The notes: generated from the letters alone by a model not told the origin. A stretch of DNA of 64,000 bases from Sphingobacteriales bacterium (GCA_016200915.1 JACQDV010000002.1:186001-250000), one strand, 5' to 3'. Numbered from the stretch's first letter, positions 15,497-24,036 are shown. Program-made: numbers and translations.

Positions 15497-15529
15497 AAGG
15501 AAGTCAAGTTTTAAAAACTTGACTTCCTT
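15497..15529. repeat. Perfect 33-nt palindrome (16+1+16), downstream of RAYT
   Basis: Left arm 15497-15512 (AAGGAAGTCAAGTTTT), centre A, right arm 15514-15529. It lies 15 bases past the stop of the RAYT gene. It differs from the copy at 16218 only by a paired change that keeps the symmetry. Confidence 0.9.
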
Positions 15530-15544
15530 TGTTAGAGTTTTTAT

Positions 15545-16204
15545 TTATTCCATTGCGTAAATATGTTCGTAATAATACTTTGATAGTTCCTGATGTACTT
15601 TCATAAATTGCTCTGTACCGCCAAACCAGTCCAGCACTTCTTCTCTTTTCAATAAGGTTGATTTACCTGATAAAAATGCCTTGAATGATGACCAGTTGTA
15701 GTTCATAAAATCCTTACGTACCCCATGTTTCAAAACATTTGCATGAATATAAATAATAAGCATGGTAAAATGTGATTCATCTTCTACAAGTATGCGCCTG
15801 AACGGGTTAATGAATAATGCACCCCTTCTGTTAAACATTTTATTATAAGCCATTGCATAAGCAATAAAAAAATCCTTAAACTGGAATTCGCAGGCTTCGC
15901 TAAAATTAATTTCTTCATACAGGTATTTCTTTTGGTGTGTTTTCAGCATATCGGGTTGAAAAGTTTTTAGGTGTTCTCGTAGTAAAACATCGTCGGTGCA
16001 TTTTACCAGGAAATGTACATGATTGTCAAGCAGGGTATAAGCATACGTGTCAAAATATCCATTGCTGTATGCTGCATATTTTTTCAGGAAATATGTTCTA
16101 TTGTCATCGTTCATAAACAATTGTGTATTACCTGCAGCTTTGCCAATAATATGTATATACCGGTTTGGTAAAAAGTCACTGATATATTTTTTGTTTACTG
16201 GCAT
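15545..16204 (-). CDS. REP-associated tyrosine transposase (RAYT, IS200/IS605-like Y1 family)
   Basis: A 219-residue protein with the HUH motif in YTLLDNHVHFLVK and the helix AMAYNKMFNRRGALF, where a catalytic Tyr is expected, followed by FRRILVEDESHF and YIHANVLKHG. RAYTs cut and move single-stranded hairpins of the REP type. The gene is flanked on both sides by 33-nt palindromes of one family (15497 and 16218), its likely substrates. An ATG at 16228 would lie inside the upstream palindrome, so MPVNKKYISDFLP at 16204 is preferred. It sits between pathway genes of the pyrimidine cluster. Confidence 0.9.
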   Translation of the reverse strand: MPVNKKYISDFLPNRYIHIIGKAAGNTQLFMNDDNRTYFLKKYAAYSNGYFDTYAYTLLDNHVHFLVKCTDDVLLREHLKTFQPDMLKTHQKKYLYEEINFSEACEFQFKDFFIAYAMAYNKMFNRRGALFINPFRRILVEDESHFTMLIIYIHANVLKHGVRKDFMNYNWSSFKAFLSGKSTLLKREEVLDWFGGTEQFMKVHQELSKYYYEHIYAME

Positions 16205-16217
16205 TGGTATTAAGTTT

Positions 16218-16250
16218 AAGGAAGTCAAGTCTTAAAGACTTGACTTCCTT
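16218..16250. repeat. Perfect 33-nt palindrome (16+1+16), upstream of RAYT
   Basis: Left arm 16218-16233 (AAGGAAGTCAAGTCTT), centre A, right arm 16235-16250. Compared with 15497, one T is a C in the left arm and the facing A is a G, so pairing is kept. It ends 2 bases before the stop of the TMEM175-like gene. Confidence 0.9.
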
Positions 16251-16252
16251 CA

Positions 16253-16834
16253 TTATTCGTTTAGTGCTTTTTCAATCTTCTTATCGGGTATCAGCCAAAT
16301 TAATGATACGGCAAGAAACATAAATCCCGAAATAACGGGGTTAATAAAATGTGCCACCGGTATTGAAAACGTATATAACAATATGGAGCCAATTTCTTTA
16401 TAGCCCATCGGTTTTACCACATCATGAACTATCTGATTCTTTTTGTTTCCCTTTACAATGGCCGATTGTAAAATGTTATACGCCACCGCACACAATAAAC
16501 ATAAAATAGCATAAGCCGTTACAGTAGTTTTTTCAAAATGATTCTCTCCCATCCAGGCTGTTGCCACAGGAACTAATGATAACCAAAACAACAGGTTGAT
16601 ATTGGCCCATAATATACCAGGTGTAACTCTTGAAACGGTATGAACCAGATGATGATGATTCACCCAGTAAATAGCTACCCCTAAAAAACTCAATCCATAA
16701 CTTAAGAACTTTGGCACCAATGGTTTTATTATTTCCCAACTGGTTCCTTCGGGTGCTTTCATCTCCAGTACCATGATGGTGATGATAATGGCAATAACAC
16801 CGTCGCTAAACGCTTCCATTCTTGATTTACCCAT
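16253..16834 (-). CDS. TMEM175-family (DUF1211) potassium channel-like membrane protein
   Basis: A 193-residue protein with about six membrane segments. RMEAFSDGVIAIIITIMVLE contains the FSDGVxAI motif of the first helix of TMEM175 channels. The following NHHHLVHTVSRVTPGILWAN and FWLSLVPVATAWMG segments fit the family. Bacterial homologues conduct K+. There is no link to pyrimidine metabolism; it may be a passenger next to the RAYT unit. Confidence 0.85.
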   Translation of the reverse strand: MGKSRMEAFSDGVIAIIITIMVLEMKAPEGTSWEIIKPLVPKFLSYGLSFLGVAIYWVNHHHLVHTVSRVTPGILWANINLLFWLSLVPVATAWMGENHFEKTTVTAYAILCLLCAVAYNILQSAIVKGNKKNQIVHDVVKPMGYKEIGSILLYTFSIPVAHFINPVISGFMFLAVSLIWLIPDKKIEKALNE

Positions 16835-16872
16835 TGAGATGATTATTTAGCCGGCTTCTGTATTACTATTTT

Positions 16873-16992
16873 GCTTCTGTTGTGTCACTCACTTATACGT
16901 TCTGTAACTCTATTCAGCAAATCGTGTCACGCAAAGGGGCAAAGTAAATAAGACGCAAAGTTTTTGCTTTGCTCCTTAGCGTCGTTGCGTGA
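16873..16992. repeat. Two repeats: TACGTTCTGTAA type and CACGCAAAGG type
   Basis: 16873-16922 resembles 29787-29836 (shared ATACGTTCTGTAACTCTATT-like core). 16926-16992 is a full CACGCAAAGG element with arms TCACGCAAAGGGGCAAAG and TTAGCGTCGTTGCGTGA. Confidence 0.7.
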
Positions 16993-16995
16993 AAT

Positions 16996-18375
16996 TTAAA
17001 TAAATTGTTTCACCTTATTGCGTTTAATAAACTGTCCATATCCTTTCTTCACCAAACATTGGTTGTTATCAATCGCCACTTCACCTCTTAACAATACAGT
17101 TTTTATTTTGCCTGTCAGTTCCCACCCTTCGTATCCGCTGTAATCAACATTCATGTGATGTGTTTTGGCAGAGATGGTATGTTTTTCATTCGGGTCCATG
17201 ATGATGATATCTGCATCACTGCCTACTGCAATCGTTCCTTTGCGTGGAAACATGCCAAAAATCTTTGCTGCATTGGTACTGGCTACTTCCACATATTTAT
17301 TTAAGGTGATCTTATTTTTCACCACACCTTCACTGAATAATAATTCCATCCTGTTCTCAATAGCAGGATGACCATTAGGTATCTTGCTGAAATCATCTTT
17401 ACCCATCAGCTTCTGCTCCCACATAAACGGACAATGATCTGTTGCCACCACCTGTACCATTCCCTGATTAATACCAGCCCATAATGTTGCCTGGTCTTTC
17501 TTTTCTCTCAATGGCGGACTCATCACCCACTTAGCACCATCTTCTCTTTCATATAATGATGCATCAATTATTAAATATTGTATGCAGGTCTCTACAAACA
17601 TCTTTTGATTTCTCCTGGTTGCATTACGTACTGCATTCAATGCACCTTCGCAAGTTAAATGCACAATATAACCAGGACAACCAGTATAAGAAGCCATATC
17701 TACAAAACGTTCACTTGCTTCTGCTTCAGTTATTTCTGGCTGAGATAAATAATGATATAAAGGAGATAGTTTTCCTTCTGTCCTGTGTTTGGCGATTAGG
17801 TAATCAATCATATCACCATTGGTAGCATGTACATTGATCAGACCACCATGTTTTTTTACTTCTTCCATCAACCCAATCATCTGGCGATCATCAATCATCA
17901 ATGCACCTTTATATGCCATGAAAGTTTTAAAAGAAGTAATGCCGTATTCTTCGATAAACGTTTTTATCTCTTTTTTAGTTTCTTCATTAAAATCTGTAAC
18001 GGCCATGTGAAAGCTGTAATCCCCCACACAATTATTATCGCTCCTGCTTTTCCAGTCGTTTAAGGCGCTTTGTAAAGATTTACCCTGTGTTTGCAGTATA
18101 AAATCAATCACCATGGTAGTGCCACCGTATAATGCGGCTCTGGTACCTGTTTCATAACTATCAGAAGAAAAAGTTCCCATGAAAGGCATATCCAGGTGCA
18201 CATGCGGGTCAATACCACCGGGCATCACCAGCTTACCGGATGCATCAATAATTTTATCAGCACTCACCGAAAGATTTTTACCAATGGTTTTTATTTGTTC
18301 TCCTTCAATAAAAATATCGGCCACATAATCGGCATCCGCTGTAATAATTCTTCCGTTTTTAATCAATACAGACAT
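16996..18375 (-). CDS. hydA: Dihydropyrimidinase (D-hydantoinase)
   Basis: A 459-residue cyclic amidohydrolase. The metal ligands are visible in GGIDPHVHLDMPF (HxH), SFKTFMAYKG (carboxylated Lys), LINVHATNG and IVHLTCEGAL (His), and VATDHCPF (Asp). It opens dihydrouracil and dihydrothymine to N-carbamoyl beta-amino acids, the second pathway step. The start is set at MSVLIKNGRIITADA. A longer frame to 18405 would begin inside a palindrome and adds only MKPQLQKMNC. Confidence 0.95.
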   Translation of the reverse strand: MSVLIKNGRIITADADYVADIFIEGEQIKTIGKNLSVSADKIIDASGKLVMPGGIDPHVHLDMPFMGTFSSDSYETGTRAALYGGTTMVIDFILQTQGKSLQSALNDWKSRSDNNCVGDYSFHMAVTDFNEETKKEIKTFIEEYGITSFKTFMAYKGALMIDDRQMIGLMEEVKKHGGLINVHATNGDMIDYLIAKHRTEGKLSPLYHYLSQPEITEAEASERFVDMASYTGCPGYIVHLTCEGALNAVRNATRRNQKMFVETCIQYLIIDASLYEREDGAKWVMSPPLREKKDQATLWAGINQGMVQVVATDHCPFMWEQKLMGKDDFSKIPNGHPAIENRMELLFSEGVVKNKITLNKYVEVASTNAAKIFGMFPRKGTIAVGSDADIIIMDPNEKHTISAKTHHMNVDYSGYEGWELTGKIKTVLLRGEVAIDNNQCLVKKGYGQFIKRNKVKQFI

Positions 18376-18394
18376 ACAATTCATTTTTTGAAGC

Positions 18395-18417
18395 TGAGGT
18401 TTCAAATTGAAACCTCA
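18395..18417. repeat. Perfect 23-nt palindrome, CAAATTG class
   Basis: The arms TGAGGTTTCAA and TTGAAACCTCA surround one A. It starts 20 bases upstream of the dihydropyrimidinase start and ends 2 bases past the stop of the first ORF6N gene. Confidence 0.85.
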
Positions 18418-18419
18418 AG

Positions 18420-19016
18420 TTAATTTGATTTTTTTGATGAACTATTTTTAAAGCCGATTCTTTCTCTTTTCTCCCAATTAATTTTCTTTTGTCTTTCATC
18501 TTCCTTTTTATCCAGCATATTCTCAAGGGCATCATAAATACTTTTCAATTGCGCATCGTGTTCATCTATCCGTTCTTTTAATTCTTTTATCAGGTTTAAT
18601 ACAGCTACATTTTTACCTGCAAACTTTTTAAGAGCAATAAAAGCTCTTACAATCGTTATATTCATTTTCCTGGCCTTCGGGCTTTTCAATACACTGGCGA
18701 GCATGGTTACACCATGCTCTGTAAAAGCATAAGGTGTATATTTAGCTCCACGATGTTTTATCGAACTCATCACAAATTGTGATGAGTTCGATGTTCCATT
18801 ATTTTCAATTAGTACAACCTGCGAAGCCAAAATTTCCTTCCACTCCTTAACAGTGAGCCTGAACATAAAGTCTTTAGGAAAACTTGCTGTGTTTCTTTTA
18901 ATAGCCTGATTAAACACCCTTGTTTCCACTTCATATAATTTTGCCAGGTCAAAGTCAAGCATAACTTTTTCCCCACGCACTTCATAAATTCGCTCTTGTA
19001 TCAACTGTGCTTTCAT
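18420..19016 (-). CDS. ORF6N-domain DNA-binding protein
   Basis: A 198-residue protein. The ORF6N domain, a phage-derived DNA-binding module, spans about residues 5-95 (IYEVRGEKVMLDFDLAKLYE, FPKDFMFRLTVKEW) and continues to TPYAFTEHGVTMLASVL. A coiled-coil-like C-terminus (KELKERIDEHDAQLKSIYD) follows. The stretch SSQFVMSS is encoded by a perfect 33-nt palindrome inside the gene (18760-18792). The ATG overlaps the transporter's TGA by one base, so it is translationally coupled. No pathway role is evident. Confidence 0.88.
   Translation of the reverse strand: MKAQLIQERIYEVRGEKVMLDFDLAKLYEVETRVFNQAIKRNTASFPKDFMFRLTVKEWKEILASQVVLIENNGTSNSSQFVMSSIKHRGAKYTPYAFTEHGVTMLASVLKSPKARKMNITIVRAFIALKKFAGKNVAVLNLIKELKERIDEHDAQLKSIYDALENMLDKKEDERQKKINWEKRERIGFKNSSSKKSN
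18760..18792. repeat. Perfect 33-nt palindrome inside the ORF6N gene
   Basis: Left arm 18760-18775 (ATCGAACTCATCACAA), centre A 18776, right arm 18777-18792. It is read on the minus strand as part of the ORF6N protein, giving SSQFVMSS. Its core TCACAAATTGTGA matches the intergenic palindromes at 9198 and 22517 except for the A/G and T/C pair. Confidence 0.9.
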
Positions 19017-20473
19017 CACTCTTTATTCTTTTTCATCAAAATCCAATAAACAATACCGCTCATAAAAAATCCTACAAACCATGCATAGTTATATAAATGA
19101 CTGATCCATTCAGGAACTGCATCTGCTCCTATCAACTTAACCGTAACTAAAAAGCCGGGCACATTGGGTATTATACCAAGCAGCAATGCAATGATAGCTT
19201 TACTATTTATTCCATTGGAGAAACTATAGTTTCCATGTTTGGAATAAAGATCATTCAGCATCAGTGTTTGCTTTCTTATAAAATAATAATCTGCAATCAT
19301 AATGCCACCAACCGGGCCTAACAAACTGGAGTAAGCAATCAACCAGGTAAAAATATAACCATTAGGGTCTGCAATTAATTTCCACGGAAAGATTAATACG
19401 CCAATGACACCGGTAATATAGCCACCAATTCTGAAACTGATTTTCTTTGGAGCTAAGTGTGCAAAATCATTTGCCGGACTTACAATATTGGCGGCAATAT
19501 TTGTTGCTAATGTAGAGATGGCCACCGCAATCATGGCAAACGTAACCATCATTTTATTTTCAAACTTACCAGCCAGCGCTACCGGATCCCAAATAGTGGA
19601 GCCATATACGATGGCTGTTGCGGATGTAACCACCACACCAATGAATGCAAACAATGTCATGGATGGTGGAAGACCAATTGCCTGTCCTCTTATTTGAGCT
19701 TTTTGACTGATGGCATATCTTGTAAAGTCAGGAATGTTTAAGGAGAGTGTTGCCCAAAAACCAACCATGCCAGTTAATGCCGGGAAAAAATAATTCCAGA
19801 AAGATGCACCGGTTAATTTAGTTGGCTGATCTAAGATTGGACCTAATCCATTAGCGGCACTGATAGCCCAGAATAACAATGCTAACGCCGCGGCTGGTAA
19901 AAAGAAAGCTTTAAACACTAATAATTTCCTTATGCTTTCTACTCCGAGATAAACTACAAACATATTGAGCAACCAGAAGAGTAAAAAACATATCATGGGT
20001 ATCGCCTGCGGGAATAAAGAATGATTATCTATTTCCGGTAATGATGGATTCCATGCTCTTAAAATGTTATAGATAGATGCACCACCAATCCATGTTTGAA
20101 TACCAAACCAGCCACAGGCAACGATAGCCCTTAGTATTGCCGGAATGTTAGCACCTGTTGTACCAAAACTTGCTCTTGCAAAAACAGGAAACGGAATACC
20201 ATATTTGGCACCAGCATGACCATTCAATATCATTGGTATGAGCACAATGGTATTACCAAGAAAGATAGTGAGTATTGCCTGCCACCAGTTCATGCCGCCG
20301 CCAATTAATGAGCTTGCTAACATATAAGTTGGAATACACAAACTCATACTAATCCACAGCGCAGCATAGTTCCATGTTCCCCATTTACGTTTGGTTTTGG
20401 GAACAGGAGCCAAATCTTCACTATATAAAGATGAAGACTGTAATTCCTCTGTAAGCAGTTCTTCTGGATGCAT
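19016..20473 (-). CDS. NCS1-family nucleobase:cation symporter
   Basis: A 485-residue membrane protein with about 12 helices. The N-terminal KRKWGTWNYAALWISMSLCI and LGNTIVLIPMILNGHAGAKY, PFPVFARASFGTTGANIPAI and WFGIQTWIGG are hallmarks of NCS1 uracil/allantoin/hydantoin permeases. Given its neighbours it most likely brings in uracil, thymine or a dihydro/hydantoin analogue. It is followed by an ORF6N gene that overlaps its stop by one base and preceded by an 83-base gap from the aminotransferase gene. Confidence 0.92.
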   Translation of the reverse strand: MHPEELLTEELQSSSLYSEDLAPVPKTKRKWGTWNYAALWISMSLCIPTYMLASSLIGGGMNWWQAILTIFLGNTIVLIPMILNGHAGAKYGIPFPVFARASFGTTGANIPAILRAIVACGWFGIQTWIGGASIYNILRAWNPSLPEIDNHSLFPQAIPMICFLLFWLLNMFVVYLGVESIRKLLVFKAFFLPAAALALLFWAISAANGLGPILDQPTKLTGASFWNYFFPALTGMVGFWATLSLNIPDFTRYAISQKAQIRGQAIGLPPSMTLFAFIGVVVTSATAIVYGSTIWDPVALAGKFENKMMVTFAMIAVAISTLATNIAANIVSPANDFAHLAPKKISFRIGGYITGVIGVLIFPWKLIADPNGYIFTWLIAYSSLLGPVGGIMIADYYFIRKQTLMLNDLYSKHGNYSFSNGINSKAIIALLLGIIPNVPGFLVTVKLIGADAVPEWISHLYNYAWFVGFFMSGIVYWILMKKNKE

Positions 20474-20556
20474 ATTTATTTTTAGGGCTAAGAGCTAAAA
20501 GAGAAAAGGAGGAAAAAGGAGACATATCTTTTATCCTCTTTCACTCCTTTATCCTC

Positions 20557-21900
20557 TTAGCAAATATTTTCATCCGCAATCTTTATCGCTTCGCTGATGA
20601 TGGCTAATCCTTCGTCAATTTGTTCTTTGGTTATACATAATGGCGGCGCTACAAAAATGTAATTCCATCTTACAAAAGTGTACATGCCAAGTTCTTTAAT
20701 CTTAGCGGCTACTTTATTCATTACTACCATTTCATCCGGCTTGGCATTGAATGGAGCCATTGGTTCTTTAGTGTTTCGATTCTTTACTAACTCAATACAA
20801 CCTAACAAGCCTGTATTTCTCCAGTCACCAATAGAAGGATGTTTTTCTTTTAATTTATTTACCTGCTGGTTCATGTATTGTTCCATTGCCAGGCAGTTTT
20901 CAATCAATCCTTCATCTTCATATATCTTCAATGTTTCTAATGCAGCAGCACAGGCAACAGGATGGGCTGAGTACGTTAATCCTAATGGCAATACTGCATC
21001 ATCATATTTAGCAGCAATTTTATCACTCACCTGCAAACAGCCAAATGGTAAATAACCACAGGTTAATCCTTTTGCCATTGCGATCATATCAGGAATAACA
21101 TCATGATTCTGGAAACCAAACCATTTACCGGTGCGGCCCAGTCCACTCATTACTTCATCAACGATTATTAAGATGCCATGTTTCTGTGTAATTTCTCTTA
21201 CTGCTTTTAAATATCCTTTTGGATATTGCAAGCAACCAGAAGTACCGGATTCACCTTCCAATAGAATAGCCGCAATATTATTGGGACCTTCATAAGCAAT
21301 CACTCTTTCTAATGAAGCCACTGCTTCTTTCAGTAAATTTTCTTCACCATATTCCCAGCGATATAAATAGGGCAAATCAAAATGAACAAAGTTGGGGGCT
21401 TGCTGTGCATCCACCGGTAATTTGCGTGGGTCACCTCCTGCAGATATTACACCCATCGTTGCTCCGTGATAGGATTGATAACGGGTAAGAATTTTATGCC
21501 GGCCTGTATATAATCTTGCTAACTTAATTCCATTCTCAATGGAAGTAGCGCCACATAAAGTAAAGAATGATTTATTTAAATCACCAGGACATATCTCAGA
21601 TAAACGTTTGCCTAAATCAGCACGGGCTTTGGTAACACAGCTTGGCGTTACATAAGCCACTTCCTGCATTTGCTTTACTACTGCTTGTGTGACTCTCTGG
21701 TTACCATGACCAATATTTACATTCATCAGGCCAGATGAAAAATCAATGATTCTGTTTCCATCGTAATCATATAAATAAACTCCTTCTGCATATTTTACTG
21801 CAATAGGATTGGTGCCTTTCTGTTTGCTCCAGCTAAATAACGTATAATCCTGGCTGTCCAGGATTATTTCCTGCGCTTCGGAGATTATTTTTGTTGACAT
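20557..21900 (-). CDS. Class III aminotransferase, probably beta-alanine/3-aminoisobutyrate transaminase
   Basis: A 447-residue fold-type I PLP enzyme. GATSIENGIKLARLYTGR and YQSYHGATMG bind the cofactor phosphate. IIVDEVMSGLGRTGKWFGFQ carries the Asp that holds the pyridine nitrogen, and MIAMAKGLTCGYLPFG carries the Schiff-base Lys. The family includes omega-amino acid:pyruvate transaminases. With the semialdehyde dehydrogenase next door, the fitting reaction is beta-alanine to malonate semialdehyde (and 3-aminoisobutyrate to methylmalonate semialdehyde). The amino acceptor is unknown. Confidence 0.88.
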   Translation of the reverse strand: MSTKIISEAQEIILDSQDYTLFSWSKQKGTNPIAVKYAEGVYLYDYDGNRIIDFSSGLMNVNIGHGNQRVTQAVVKQMQEVAYVTPSCVTKARADLGKRLSEICPGDLNKSFFTLCGATSIENGIKLARLYTGRHKILTRYQSYHGATMGVISAGGDPRKLPVDAQQAPNFVHFDLPYLYRWEYGEENLLKEAVASLERVIAYEGPNNIAAILLEGESGTSGCLQYPKGYLKAVREITQKHGILIIVDEVMSGLGRTGKWFGFQNHDVIPDMIAMAKGLTCGYLPFGCLQVSDKIAAKYDDAVLPLGLTYSAHPVACAAALETLKIYEDEGLIENCLAMEQYMNQQVNKLKEKHPSIGDWRNTGLLGCIELVKNRNTKEPMAPFNAKPDEMVVMNKVAAKIKELGMYTFVRWNYIFVAPPLCITKEQIDEGLAIISEAIKIADENIC

Positions 21901-21908
21901 ATTTTTAA

Positions 21909-22478
21909 TTACTTTTTTATTTTAAAACCGATTCGTTCTCTTTCATCCCATTTTTTCTGTGCAGCCTTTTCATCCAGTAAGTTTTCCATGGCATCGTAAA
22001 TCTGGTTTAACTGCACATCGTGTTCGCCCATTCTTTCTTTTATTTGTTTTAGCTGCTCCCGCAAATCATTTTCCTGAATTAATACTCTTCTTACTTCTAC
22101 AAAGGCCCTCATTATGGCGATGTTCATCGCAATTGCTTTATCAGAGTTTAGTATTCCGCTTAGCATGGCTACACCCTGTTCGGTAAAGGCATAAGGTGTA
22201 TTGTCCTTTCGTCTGCTTGCCTGGAAGGTGGTCACAGTTTGTGACCACATAGATTTTTCATTTTCGGATGTGGTCACAATTTGTGATCGCATAGTTTCCC
22301 ATTCATCAGGCGTAAGTCTGAACATAAAATCTTTCGGAAATCGTTTGATGTTTCTCTTTACCGCCTGATTTAAAACCTTTGTTCCTACCTCATAAAGAGC
22401 TGCCAGATCAAAATCCAGAATAACACGTTCACCACGGATTTCATAAATTCTGTTTTGAATAGATTTAATGATTTGCAT
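21909..22478 (-). CDS. ORF6N-domain DNA-binding protein, second copy
   Basis: A 189-residue paralogue of the protein at 18420-19016, with the same layout: IYEIRGERVILDFDLAALYE, FPKDFMFRLTPDEW, TPYAFTEQGVAMLSGIL and a C-terminal KERMGEHDVQLNQIYDAMEN. Between the domain and the AFTEQG motif it carries two SQ-V-T stretches (SQIVTTSEN and SQTVTTF), both encoded by imperfect palindromes (22228-22292). It lies between the aminotransferase and dehydrogenase genes. Its role is unknown. Confidence 0.87.
   Translation of the reverse strand: MQIIKSIQNRIYEIRGERVILDFDLAALYEVGTKVLNQAVKRNIKRFPKDFMFRLTPDEWETMRSQIVTTSENEKSMWSQTVTTFQASRRKDNTPYAFTEQGVAMLSGILNSDKAIAMNIAIMRAFVEVRRVLIQENDLREQLKQIKERMGEHDVQLNQIYDAMENLLDEKAAQKKWDERERIGFKIKK
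22228..22292. repeat. Two imperfect palindromes inside the second ORF6N gene
   Basis: 22228-22248 has arms GTGGTCACAG and TTGTGACCAC around one base with one mismatch. 22268-22292 has arms ATGTGGTCACAA and TTGTGATCGCAT with two mismatches. Both encode the SQ-V-T type peptide and share TCACAATTTGTGA-like centres with 18760. Confidence 0.75.
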
Positions 22479-22516
22479 ATTTAAGGTTTTACTATGCAGC
22501 TTAGTACCGAAGGATT

Positions 22517-22537
22517 AAGGTCGCAAATTGCGACCTT
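22517..22537. repeat. Perfect 21-nt palindrome, CAAATTG class
   Basis: The arms AAGGTCGCAA and TTGCGACCTT surround one A, between the dehydrogenase gene and the second ORF6N gene. The core TCGCAAATTGCGA is identical to that at 9208-9220. Confidence 0.85.
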
Positions 22538-22542
22538 GAAAA

Positions 22543-24000
22543 TTATGACATCCAGTTAACCCCCGCCTCCGGATTCCACTTAGTGGTTGATTTTTTCAAC
22601 TTTGTCCAGAATTCAATGGAACTCTTACCCGTAATATCACCTACACCAAATTTACTTTCATTCCATCCGCCGAATGAAAAAGGTTCACGGGGTACGGGTA
22701 CGCCTACATTTACACCAATCATTCCGGCGTTGGCATGGTCTATAATATATCTTGCTAAGCCACCATTTTGTGTAAATACCGAAGCGGCATTACCGTAAGG
22801 GTTGGCATTTTCAATCGCTAATGCTTCATCCACCGTATTGGTTCGCATAATTGAAATGACAGGGCCAAAGATTTCTTCCTTAGCCACACTCATTTCGGGT
22901 TTTACGTAGTCGATTACAGTTGGGCCAACATAGGTGCCATTTTCTTTTCCTTCTACTTTAACACCACGGCCATCAACTAATATTTTAGCACCATCTTTTT
23001 CTGCTTCACTAATGTATCGTTCAATACGTTCTTTACTTTCTTTGCTGATAACAGCTCCAAGGTTTTTACCTGGAACAATTTTTCTTGCTTCATCACAAAT
23101 TTTAGCAATGATGTGATCTACATTACCTACTCCCACCATAGCACTTGCAGCCATACAACGCTGACCGGCACAACCACTCATACTTGCTGCTACATTTTGT
23201 GCAGTCATATCTTCTTTTGCATCAGGTAATACCATTAAATGATTTTTTGCTCCACCTAATGCCAATGCTCTTTTATAATTAGAAGTAGCTCTTTGATAAA
23301 CAATTTTGGCAACCTTAGTAGAACCAACAAATGATACGGCTTCAATTTGCGGATGGTCACAAATGGCATTTACAATTTCACTATCACCATGTACAATATT
23401 AAATACTCCATCAGGTAAGCCAGCTTCTTTTAATAATTCTGCCAAACGTCCGCAGCATAAAGGAACTTTTTCTGATGGTTTGATGATCATACAGTTTCCT
23501 AAAGCAATTGCATTCGGTATAGTCCAGTTAGGAACCATTGCAGGAAAATTGAACGGAACAATAGACGCTACTACTCCTAAAGGAACGTGTTCTGTTCTGC
23601 ATTCAACACCACGGCTAACTTCTAATACTTCACCGGTAACTAATTGAGGTAATGACGCAGCAAACTCAGTTAACTCAATACATTTTTCAATTTCAGCAAC
23701 AGACTCGCCGTATGTTTTACCGTTTTCTTCGCTGCACAATTCAGCCAGTTCTTTCAAATTCTTTTCTAATAAATATTTATAGCGAAAGAAAACCTGCACT
23801 CTTTCTTTAATAGGCATGCGGCTCCATTTAGGAAATGCTGCTTTTGCTGCTTTAACAGCCGCATCTAAATCTTTAGCTGATGATAGTGGTACGGTGGACA
23901 AGAGATCACCATCCACAGGAGAGATCACCTGCAGTTTTTTGTCGGTAGTTGCCTCTACAAATTGTCCATTGATATAGTTTTTAACCGGCGAATATTTCAT
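22543..24000 (-). CDS. mmsA: (Methyl)malonate-semialdehyde dehydrogenase, CoA-acylating
   Basis: A 485-residue aldehyde dehydrogenase. The NAD-binding and catalytic parts show FVGSTKVAKIVYQRA, MSGCAGQRCMAASAMVG (catalytic Cys within GQRCMA, typical of MmsA) and EIFGPVISIMR. It converts malonate or methylmalonate semialdehyde to acetyl- or propionyl-CoA, CO2 and NADH, the last step after the aminotransferase. A frame extends to 24039, but MKYSPVKNYINGQFVEA at 24000 is the normal family start and leaves room for the promoter at 24037. It is the first gene of the minus-strand cluster and divergent from the Lrp regulator. Confidence 0.93.
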   Translation of the reverse strand: MKYSPVKNYINGQFVEATTDKKLQVISPVDGDLLSTVPLSSAKDLDAAVKAAKAAFPKWSRMPIKERVQVFFRYKYLLEKNLKELAELCSEENGKTYGESVAEIEKCIELTEFAASLPQLVTGEVLEVSRGVECRTEHVPLGVVASIVPFNFPAMVPNWTIPNAIALGNCMIIKPSEKVPLCCGRLAELLKEAGLPDGVFNIVHGDSEIVNAICDHPQIEAVSFVGSTKVAKIVYQRATSNYKRALALGGAKNHLMVLPDAKEDMTAQNVAASMSGCAGQRCMAASAMVGVGNVDHIIAKICDEARKIVPGKNLGAVISKESKERIERYISEAEKDGAKILVDGRGVKVEGKENGTYVGPTVIDYVKPEMSVAKEEIFGPVISIMRTNTVDEALAIENANPYGNAASVFTQNGGLARYIIDHANAGMIGVNVGVPVPREPFSFGGWNESKFGVGDITGKSSIEFWTKLKKSTTKWNPEAGVNWMS

Positions 24001-24036
24001 TTTTTTGATGTTTACAAATTTTGCAGTTAAAATGAC

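Noticed and set aside
16205-16228. Longer start of the RAYT gene
   Set aside because: The first codons would lie in the flanking palindrome.
5157-16992. CRISPR array from the repeated CACGCAAAGG units
   Set aside because: The copies are scattered over 12 kb, are palindromic and imperfect, have no regular unique spacers, and no cas gene is present.
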